Below, one piece after another: positions 54,651-64,000 of a stretch of 64,000 bases of DNA. The stretch covers positions 26,834,558-26,898,557 of the forward strand of contig NC_030388.2 of assembly GCF_001625215.2 (NCBI RefSeq). Reading direction: 5' to 3'. The first letter of the stretch is position 1, and each line of letters opens with the position of its first letter. The notes under the pieces are model-generated. The model worked only from the letters and a program-made list of their open reading frames with translations, did no database searches and was not told where the DNA came from. Source of the stretch: Daucus carota subsp. sativus. Lineage: Eukaryota; Streptophyta; Magnoliopsida; Apiales; Apiaceae. Made by a program: the position numbers and the translations under genes.

Positions 54651-55736
54651 TAATATTATCATATGTAAACATATCATATATATACATATTGAAAACTCAT
54701 ATGTTATATACTGATAAAATGATTTTTTAATAATATTAGTTCTAATAGAAAAAAGTTAAAAGTATGTGTCGAAATATTACAAAAAGAAATAAATTTACAA
54801 ACATACAAGTGTAAATGCTATTTGAAAATAACTAAATAGTAAAATAGCACAATCACATGAGAAATATTAACAGAGTCAAAATAAGATAAATGATATATTA
54901 TCTCACATGACTGCTTAAGATATTTACTCATCGATATATGTAAAGAAATATAAACACCCACGTGTTGGTGTATGACAACTATTGACACCACGTAGGAATC
55001 CAAAATCAAGCATTTAAAGTGTGAAACTATTTTATTGCGCGTGCAATACACGCTCCAAACAATCAGCTTCCAGATCTATTTGAGGTAAATTATTCAACAC
55101 TTTAAGAGTGGGATAATAAAATTTGACTTGCTTAACTATGATTGTGGGACCCATGTACAAAACATGACAAAAGTGGGCCACTCATAAAACCATACAGCAG
55201 TCTAATTTTTTGATTATTTTATTTCTAGATTGGCCACGCATGCATGGGACCCACATTTTTTCTCGGAAGTTCCGTGACCGCCTCCATGTCTTTAGTTTAT
55301 TTCCGTCCGATCTATTTAATCCAACGATGCCTACGATTTTGTGTATTTACCAGGTTTGTTAAAATGCCACGTAGACCGATTTGTAGGTTAATTCGAAATT
55401 TTTACAGGTATAAAAGCAAATTGCAATGTCAGATTGATCCAACGGCTGTAAATAACTTGGATTAGCCACATGAGATATATTCAATACATGGGTCCCATCT
55501 ACTAACCTAGAGCACAATCAGTAACAGTTGGCGGCGTCCTTTGCTGTGCTAAAATTTGTTTTACACAGCCAGGTCATTTTTTATTATTTTCGGTATGTTA
55601 TTTAAATTTATGAAATTTATATTTTCATAATTATAATTTATAATAATAATAAAGATGAATATAATCATCAAATATCAAATATGTTAAAATACATGTAAAC
55701 AACAGAGTGATCAAATTATTCAGTACAAAAATAGTA

Positions 55737-55957
55737 CTTTCTCTATCCCATTTAATTTTATACGTTATTTTTTGACACGCTTTTTAAGGCTTCGAGTATA
55801 ATTTTATATTATTTTTTAACTATTATTTTGCTTGAAATTTGGTGTTTAAACTTTTATTAAAAATTAAAAAATTAAAAAAATTATTATAAAATTATATTTT
55901 ATGAATAAGAGAGAGTCAAAATACATGCAAATGGAACGTCTACCGGGACGGAGGGGG
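55737..55957. mobile_element. Stowaway-like MITE
   Basis: This 221-bp element has ends CTTTCTCTATCCCATTTAAT and, inverted, GGAACGTCTACCGGGACGGAG plus GGGG, and TA on both sides (55,735-55,736; 55,958-55,959). The ends have diverged more than in the copies at 34,888 and 54,349. Confidence 0.7.
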
Positions 55958-56790
55958 TATAAACCGAGCAATAAGAAAATCTTTATAAATATTTAGAAAG
56001 CAATTTCAGCACAATAGTTTGATTCTTACGTATGGATATTTTACGGTATTTAATACTCGACTTGAATGGAGTACACAAAATTCCAACAAATTCCAGTATT
56101 TTCTTGGATTAGGTTATGGTCACAGACTTGTAGCCGTGTGACCGGTTATAGCCGGTGGCAAACATCAAAGAGAGTAGGCCCGGTTGATTTGTTTGATAAT
56201 AATAAAAAAGTGCTTTTAGCATATTTTATACACATATAAAATATTCATATATACACTAGTTGCCTGAATATAATATTCACAATCATACCATTTTGTTAGG
56301 ACTGTAGCTACTTCCAATTAAATAGTTTAACGCAAACAAGTATTTTATTTTATTATTTATTATTACATTATTTTATTATTGTTTGCACAAGAAGTGTAAA
56401 AAGCACCGATAAACACTGACCAGATCATGACGACATCCAACGGATCACGATCTGCCACGCTGGAACCCGTGAATCCTCGCCGTTCATTATAGTCCGAAAT
56501 AGACGGCTTAGATTGACTCATCCACGCAATACGTTCGGTGGGAGTGAAAGAGCAATTTATAGAGAGAGAAGCTAAACAAACATCAAAACACTATCTCTTT
56601 ATTTTTTCCAGAGAGACAGAGAGAGAGAGAGAGTTGAAAAATCCAATCTTTTTGTGCTCGAGTATTCAGATTCGCCGGAAAATACTCAACTTTCTCCATT
56701 TCCGGCGATTTCTAGCCGGCGTGTTCAGCTCAATTCACGAAATTGTTACTTGCGCTGATGAGATTTATTTACATATAGATCGAGAGAGTA

Positions 56791-59700
56791 ATGGATAGGA
56801 TTCGAGATGGTAGACGAGCTGCTGCTTCCAATATTCCGAACGGATTATCGCGACGGCGTCATCGAACTAGCTCTTTCAGAGATTCACCTGGTGATTATTT
56901 ATATATGTCTAGCAGATCTGTGATTTTTGTGTTTTTGTATGTATGTGGCGTATTTATTTGGTGAATTTGTTGCAGAGGACGAAGCGGAGATGCATGAACC
57001 GGCGAGATTGCGAGAGAGAGGAGTGAAGAAAGATCGAGAGAGAGATCGAGATCGAGAGAGGGAGCGGTCGAGGAGTAGTAAAAGGAGAAGAGCTGATAGA
57101 TTGATGAACGCCGCCGATGAGAGCTCTGAGGAAGACGAGAGTGTGAATGATGAAGAGGATGAAGATGATGACGTCTCCGCTAATTTCTCCAGGATGTTGC
57201 CGCCTCTGCCTACTCCGATCTTATCGCAGCCGTCGATTTCGAGTAATTATAATAATCATAACAATTCGCATAGTTATAGTCATAGTCATCATCAGAATCT
57301 GAACCGGAAGAGTTTGTTATCGGACGGTGGTAAGATGTATAAAGCGGCTGTTCCGGCGTGGAAAGCTGCCGCTGATGAAATGATTGGTGTCTCTGTTCCT
57401 AGGAAGGCCAGAACTGGTATGCTACTCAATTTTGAGTGATTTGACTTTTATGTGTGTTTTCCGATTGATTTGATGGATGTTTGTATGTATTGAATTGCTT
57501 TGATGTTTATTTGCAGCATCAACGAAGAGGTCGCATGATTGGGTTTCTAGTGGTGGTGGAGGAGGAGAGCAGATGAATCACCGGCAAGCTTCAAGTTCGC
57601 CGGTTAGAGGAGGAATTGCTATGTCAACGCAGTCTGGGGCGGTTGTGAGGGAGGCTGTTCCTTTGTCGCCTCCTTCGTCTTCAAATGTTTCGATTAAGAA
57701 GAAAATTGTTAGTAAATATTTTCATCGACTTCCTGTTGAGTTTTTGTTGTTTGGTTTGTCTTTGTGATTTTTTAGTTACTGTTATCTGTGTTTTCGTGTA
57801 TAGAAATCTAGTGGAGGAATGAAGCCTAGACCACAACCAAGGTCTACGACAACTTCAAAGTCTTCGTCTTCCAATAATAATCCGGAGGAGCTGGAAATTG
57901 AGATTGCTGAGGTTTTGTATGGACTCATGACTCAATCTCAAGCTCCTCCAAAAAATGATTTATTGTCGAAGAATGAATTTAATAACAAATCTAGTAGTGA
58001 AGCTAAATCTCGAGCTTCTTCCCCAGTATCTAATTCTTCTTCAGCGGCTCCAATAACTGCTGTTGGTGAGTTGAGCTGTTAGTGAGCCAGTTTTCTTTTG
58101 TGTTCACTTTACAGATTGAGTGATCTAAATATGTTAGTTTTTGTTGAATCTGTAGCTCCGAAGAGGAAGAAGCCGCGACAATTGTTAGATAATAATTTTG
58201 TGGGTAGTTCAAGTACGCGAAGCAGTCCATCAATGAAGTTAGAAATTGATCAGACGGCAAGGTCTGAACTAAGTCCCCCTAATCTGGAAAGGAATTTTGG
58301 ATCTGCAGCTGAGAATGGCGAATCTGCAAATTCAGGTAAATCTGGTGCGGAAAATAACCAACATCTATCAAAGTCTATGAAGCTGGAAGCGGGCACGTTG
58401 TGTGAATCGGCTTTAATGGAAGAAGCTGGGGAAAGCCGAGATGTGGTGTCAACAACCAAGGAAGAGGTTAATTCTATCAAGAAGGATGTACCTGTGGTTA
58501 AATTAAAAGATGATCCCAAGGAGATGATAGTGACATCGATGGCAACATCATCTAATGTGTAAGTGCTTTAAATGATTTTTCTTGTTTGATTTCTGTTTAT
58601 TTCTTTTTCTGTTAATAATTTCTGTTTTAATGGATGAATTTTCAGGAAAACAGCAGCTCCAGCAATTGAGAAGAATAGGGAGGAAAAATATCAGATAGAT
58701 CTGATGGTGGGTATAAAAAATGAAGATGTATTTTTTTGTTATTTTCTTTTTAATTATTACAATTAATTTCTATGTTGCTGATTTGGCTTCTGAATTATAC
58801 AAGTTGCTAATTACATTATTAATTGATGTAGGCCCCACCTCCTCAATCAAGATCATCACCTGAAAGGGACAGAGCTGTTAATTTTATGGGTGATCAAAAT
58901 ATGATGGTTTTTGATATGGTAAGTTATTCTGCCTGTTGTCGGATATCCTCATCTCTGCCTTGATGTATAACCATGTAATGTATCATAATTTTTTAGGAAA
59001 AGAAAAAAGAGATGAGCAATGCTAAAGAAACTGATAAAGTGGGAAGTAGCAAGGAAGATATAGTGATTCATTCTGCTGAGAAAGTTGCAAAGACGGTAAT
59101 TGAAGAAGTTGAATTCCAGAAATCATTTGTTAGCAAGGAGCGGAACATTGATCTCCAGTTAGATTTGGAAAAAACGGGTATGGACACTGTTAGCAACCCT
59201 CAAAATGATCATGTTGTGAAATCACAAGTACAGTTCTCTAAAGCTGCATTCAAAGAAGAGCAGCAAAATACGGACAAAAGTGGTAGGTTATCCTTTGGCT
59301 TTACTTCGCGAGGTTACTGAAACTGGTTTGTGACAAGTGTATAAATTTTTCTCCTGTGTCTCTTTTTACAGCTCAATCCATCTCTTTGCCTTTGCCTATG
59401 TCTGTTGCTAGCTGGCCTGGCGGAATTCGTCCTCCAATTGGGTATGTGTTGAAGATATATGCAATGCCTACTGCATTTCCATTTTTAGGGCACTATTAGG
59501 CTGATTTTAGTATGAGATACAATGTTCTTTCTGACTGAATTAATTGGCTTTGTTCTCCAGGTACATAGCACCACTACAAGGAGTTGTATCAGTTGAGGGG
59601 GGTACCATGCCTACAGCACCAGTTCAGGTACCTCAGTTTGAACTCACTACTCTCGAGCTAGTTAATCTTTTCAACAAGTCCTCCACATAGGCTTGTCCTT

Positions 59701-62700
59701 TTGTGATCAAAGTTTCTAATTGTAGCAAATTGAAAATGTGCAGCCTCTTTTCTCTCAACCACGGCCTAAGAGGTGTGCCACACATTGTCATATTGCAAGA
59801 AATATTCACTATTACCAGCAACTCATGAAGATGAATCCTTTCTGGCCAGCGCCTTCTGGCACTACTGCTTCTATGTTTGGAGCCAAATCCTCCAATCTCA
59901 ATGTTATCCCCCCTACAGAACTACACGGTAACAGTTCTGGAAGGAGTCTGAACTCCATGCAAGACAAGGGTCATAGTCTTGCTATCTTCCCAGGGAGTGC
60001 TGTAAAAGAAAATTTTGCCCAACCTGCTAGCATTGCGGATGCTGGGCATGCGAAGCAACAAATTTTGCTTCAGCAAGCTATGCCTCCAGTACCTCCCACT
60101 AATATGATGGTATGTTACTGTTACTTTCCTTCCCTATTTTTCTACTTTTGAACTGCAGCTAATTATAAATCAATCATAACTCTATACATTTTTTTTCATA
60201 CTGACAAAAATTATCAATAGTAAGAACCTATCAATCAAAATACAGAATATCATAGTCTCAAAAAGTAACATACCTTCATAGGAAATTATGAATCGGAATG
60301 CTATATATAATATCATTAGGGAAGATTGTAGTCTTGTACTAATATCTTTACTGAATTTCAGCATGGCCCTGCTTTTATATTCCCCTTCAATCAGCAACAG
60401 GCGGCTGTTGTAGCTACTTCTGGAAGGCCTGCTTCGGTAAAATCACCAACCACCACAGGGGGTCTACCTTCTACTGGTGCGCCAAACTCAGCTACTGTGG
60501 CTGCCTCGGCACCGACACCTGCAAGTGCACTAGGCTTTAACTACCCAAATATGGCTGCGAATGAAACCCAGTACTTGGTGTTACAGAACAGTCCATACCC
60601 ATTCCCAATTCCAGCTGTTGGGGCACCACCAAATTTTAGAGGCCATGCTCAGCCAATGCCAATGTTCAATGGATCTTTTTATCCTTCTCAGATGATACAT
60701 CCGTTGCAACTCCAGCAACAGCAAGTACCAACAACTCAGCAACAACAGCAAATCCAACAGACTCATCAGAACACAGGTGGCGGCTCCATGTCTTCACAGA
60801 AGCATTTGCAGTCCCAACAGCACCGTCCGCAAGGCATTGCGATCAATGGTGGTGAAACTGGAAATGGAGTCTTGCAGAACTTTGCTGCCCCTAAAAGTCG
60901 TTCCTCTCAGCAATCACAGCAGCATCATAATCAGCATTTACCCCCTTCACAAGCAAGGCAGCATGAAAGTGACGTAGGCGGTGAAGACAGCCCATCAACT
61001 GCTGATAGTCGAGGATCTCGCGCACCAGTGAATGTGTACAATCAAAACTTTTCCATGCCCATTCATCCCCAGAATTTTGCTTTGATGAACTCATCTGCTG
61101 CTTCAGCTGGTGCTACGGTTGGCAGTGGTGGGAATCAAAGTGAGAAGAAGCAAACACAACATCTTCAGGGTTTCAAATCAGGTGTTGAATCCCTTTCATC
61201 TCAAGCATATGCTATGTCATTTGGTCCCATGATTGGTTCCACTTCGGCTTCTGGAATTGACTTGTCTTCCATGTCACAAAATCATGCCATCCTTCAGAGC
61301 TTACCAGAGGCTACTACAAGGCACAGCTATCATCAGATTATGCAGGCAGCAGCAACTGCCCAAGCTGTTCAGCAAAAGAAGAATACTAGATTGTCAGAAG
61401 ATGGTAAAATTGGCGGTGCTGTTGCATCCAGTGCAGATGAAGAGAGGAAGGTGCTAACGGGCAAGGGTCCAGCTTCTAGTGGAGTACAGTCCATTAGTTT
61501 CTCTAGACCAGACTTTGTTGATGCATCTGAATCTGCAACCCCTAAAGATAGTGCTTCCAACAGCATGGCTCGAATGCTGAACCTTGCACCTGGTGCTGCT
61601 CGAATGCCTAATGTTATGAATTTGGTTGGCCCTTCCAATTCTCAGTTGCATGCTCAGTTGCAACACCAACAACACCAACAGTTGATTCAGATGCACAACC
61701 AGCAGCAACATCAACAGCAGCAACAACTAGCAGCTAACATGACAGCTCGTAGCAAGACACCATCAAGTAATGGAATTGCGTCGTCGGAGCACTTAACTTC
61801 ATCATCAGTAGCTTCCAAGTTTCCAAATTCAATATCCGGCTTTCCACCAAATTTTGTTCAAAGCAGCAATAACAGTAGTCCGACCCAATCTTCGCAATGG
61901 AAAAATTCTAACAGAACTCCCACCTCCCAAGTTCAATCATCACTGGTCTCATCAACGTCATCCCCCAAAAATCATCAACAGCAGCAGACAAGAACCCTTC
62001 AAAACCACACTCAAATATCCTTTGGGACAAATCAGAAACCATCAGCATCTCCAGGGCAACAGCATCCTAATAGCAGCCAGTCCCCATCCCCACCAGTCGT
62101 AGTCGGATCTCCTACCCATTCTTCCCTTTCTAAAGGTGCTAACTCTAGCCCAAGAATAAATACTGCTTCGGCAAACAAGACTGGTCAAGCATCTACATTG
62201 TCTTCTCAGCAGACAAAGAATTCGACATCTGTTCCGAGCCAAAAGGCCTCTCCGGCGGGTGGGAGAAATGTTCCATCAGTTCTTGGGAACCCTCACAGTG
62301 CTTCTCTGAGTGCTACAACTAAAACACAAATTCAGATGCAGCAGCTGCAACAACAACAGCGACAGCAACAACAGTTTCAGCAGCAGTTATCAAAGCAAAC
62401 ACTGCAGCAGGCAATGTTTTTTTCAAATCCTTATTTTCAAGGCCAACCACCGAATTCTGCTAGTTCTAATACTTCAGCTGCCAGTGGTTATAATCTTCAA
62501 AGGAGGCAGCCTGAGCAACCACAGCACTCTCAGCAATCTCAAGGATCCTCTCCAAGTTCTTCCGGGATGTTGTCTATGGGTCCTCCACCAACACAATCTA
62601 GTACCAGCACAACTGATCCTGCAAAAGCCGCTGCTGCGGCTGCGGCCGTGGCAGCAGCCACGGCAGCTGCTAGCAGTATGAAAGGAGGTGGTTTTTCCTC

Positions 62701-62998
62701 GCAGGGTATTCTCCATTCTCCCCAGTTTGGGGTACAGTCATCAGGAAATTCTCATCAGTCACTGCCGGTTGGATTCTCCTATGGTCACAACGTACCAGCT
62801 GCGGTCCAAGTGAAGCCAGCAGAGCCAAAACAGCCAACTGAGCAGAAACAACCAGCTGGTGAGTAGTCTTCTCTTCATGAGTATATATAATAAAATCCCC
62901 CTTGATACAAATATCTCGAAAGATTAGAATAGATTGTGTAAATACTTTATCCAGGAAATAATAATTTGTATACATGCTGGCAGCCTGACAAGGAATAA
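56791..62998 (+). CDS. TIC: TIME FOR COFFEE (TIC) circadian regulator, thirteen exons, about 1,624 residues
   Basis: Exons: 56,791-56,890, 56,976-57,416, 57,517-57,707, 57,804-58,065, 58,156-58,558, 58,646-58,706, 58,832-58,918, 58,997-59,282, 59,372-59,441, 59,561-59,627, 59,744-60,109, 60,362-62,858 and 62,955-62,998. All phases agree. Landmarks of plant TIC: MDRIRDGRRAAA start, an Arg/Glu/Asp-rich run, MIGVSVPRKARTASTKRSHD, RPKRCATHCHIARNIHYYQQ, FWPAPSG and long Gln-, Ser- and Ala-rich low-complexity stretches in the large exon 12. In Arabidopsis TIC is a nuclear protein that sustains clock amplitude and restrains jasmonate signalling through MYC2. Reading through the last donor (CTG|GTGAGT) would end the protein at ...QPAGE; splicing to 62,955 adds NNNLYTCWQPDKE, which I prefer because both splice sites are good. 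Length is close to Arabidopsis TIC (about 1,550). Confidence 0.92.
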
Positions 62999-64000
62999 AA
63001 GAAGATACCGCATTGTCGGAGCTTAGACTGTTCTTTGAAGGGAATGGATTGCCCTTTTGAACTGGCGACCCACAATTTTGAGGAAGTTGAGTGAAGGAGA
63101 AGATCTGCAGGGGCTGGACATAAATTATAGCCTGTTATGTGCCCTTGTGTGCGTAAGATCTTCTTTAATCTGCTAAGTTTGATCACACATTAATCGATAG
63201 TGATGAAGTAAAGTAGCAGGGGAAGACCCAGAGCAGCGATATGCATGGCAGATAATTTAACCAAGCTGAGTGGCAGAATTGATGAAGAAGTTCTGTTCCA
63301 TTCATCCCTACTCTGCAAATTATACCTCTGGAGTAACTGTTATAACCATGAAAATAGAAGAACGTTTAGATTTGGCACATATATATGTAATGGAGGGCTG
63401 TCCATGTATATATATGTCTGGCACATATGATAGTTAACCCCCTCTCAAATTTTTTAATTTAATGGGTCCCCTTGTCTCTTTGTTTGAATATTTGTGATTT
63501 GTGATGATAATCTTGGAGAAAAATGAGTTGTTTCTTTTGCCAGTATCTAATGTGTGTTGCGGGCAATGCTTTAATTATGCTTATGTTTGTTTATGAGGGT
63601 TAGTTAGCAGAAAATGACCTTACTTATTTTAGGTGTGGTCTGGTGTTGCCGGCGAACAGAGAGAGAGAGATATAAAGGAAAAACGAGTGTCAAACAATGA
63701 CACTTGACAGAAACAGTGCCGTGTCTTTAAGTTATGAAGGTGAAATTTAGAAATGGGATCAGATGAGTTGATAGATATCTTTAAAAATTAATGTCTGGTT
63801 TTTTTACGATATTTTTAAAATAATAACAAAAAAGAGGAATTTTAAATATATTTGTTTTAGAAAAATAGATATTTTTTAAATATAAAAAGTTTCTTTACTT
63901 TCTTGGGAGGAAAAGTGTATGGATTATAAATATTAAAAGATCGTTTGCCGTAATTTAAAAGAAGTGTTTATTATTTACGAATGAAAGATTAATTATAAGT
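62999..64000. other. TIC 3' UTR and downstream DNA
   Basis: The 3' UTR probably extends several hundred bases past 62,998. A short GA run lies at 63,659-63,669. A 61-codon frame at 63,245 has no support as a gene. The last about 250 bp are AT-rich. Confidence 0.4.

Larger units (their letters stand above)
53916..56790. other. Intergenic region and upstream region of TIC
   Basis: It holds two Stowaway-like MITEs (54,349 and 55,737). From about 56,530 the sequence looks like a transcript leader, with a GA-rich run at 56,611-56,633. No other gene was found. Confidence 0.45.

Noticed and set aside
60581..62975. Many open frames on both strands across 60.5-63 kb
   Set aside because: Shadows of TIC exon 12, whose Gln/Ser-rich codons leave other frames open.
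1..64000. CRISPR array, prokaryotic operon, tRNA or rRNA genes
   Set aside because: Nothing in the sequence fits; the window is eukaryotic nuclear DNA and no tRNA or rRNA was seen by eye.

Overview
This is plant nuclear DNA, most likely from a dicot. It is AT-rich, has spliced genes with GT-AG introns, carries many plant MITEs, and contains three recognisable plant genes: a 9-type lipoxygenase, a VMP1/KMS-type ER membrane protein and TIME FOR COFFEE. The species cannot be fixed from the sequence alone.

Layout. Positions 1 to about 29,000 are a tandem cluster of F-box/FBA genes: five intact copies (two on +, three on -), one copy cut by the window start, and two clear pseudogenes. The copies form two sub-families: + genes (9,920 and 15,726) and - genes (14,284, 19,727 and 28,874, plus the partial copy and the pseudogenes). 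Duplicated flanking blocks travel with them, including a lipoxygenase C-terminal relic at about 17.4-17.6 kb. Several exon-like fragments of unknown origin lie between the copies. A Helitron-like element (25.0-26.9 kb) interrupts the cluster.

Positions 30,247-34,605 (-) are a nine-exon lipoxygenase with all five iron ligands. Positions 34.6-39.3 kb are an intergenic MITE field. Positions 39,312-47,380 (+) are an eight-exon VMP1/KMS-like gene whose first intron appears to use a GC donor; a Harbinger-type MITE and a hAT-type element sit in its introns. Positions 49,007-53,915 are a MITE split by a young non-coding LTR element with two 964-bp LTRs that look identical and a 5-bp target duplication. 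Positions 56,791-62,998 (+) are a thirteen-exon TIME FOR COFFEE gene.

The least expected signal is a set of about nine very small insertions (11-24 bp). Each is a short A- or T-run with a few extra bases, flanked by perfect or near-perfect 14-18 bp direct repeats. They look like retroposition events in which almost nothing but the tail was copied. They recur at 5,983, 8,360, 14,466, 15,064, 20,028, 20,607 (two nested), 29,888 and 44,254.
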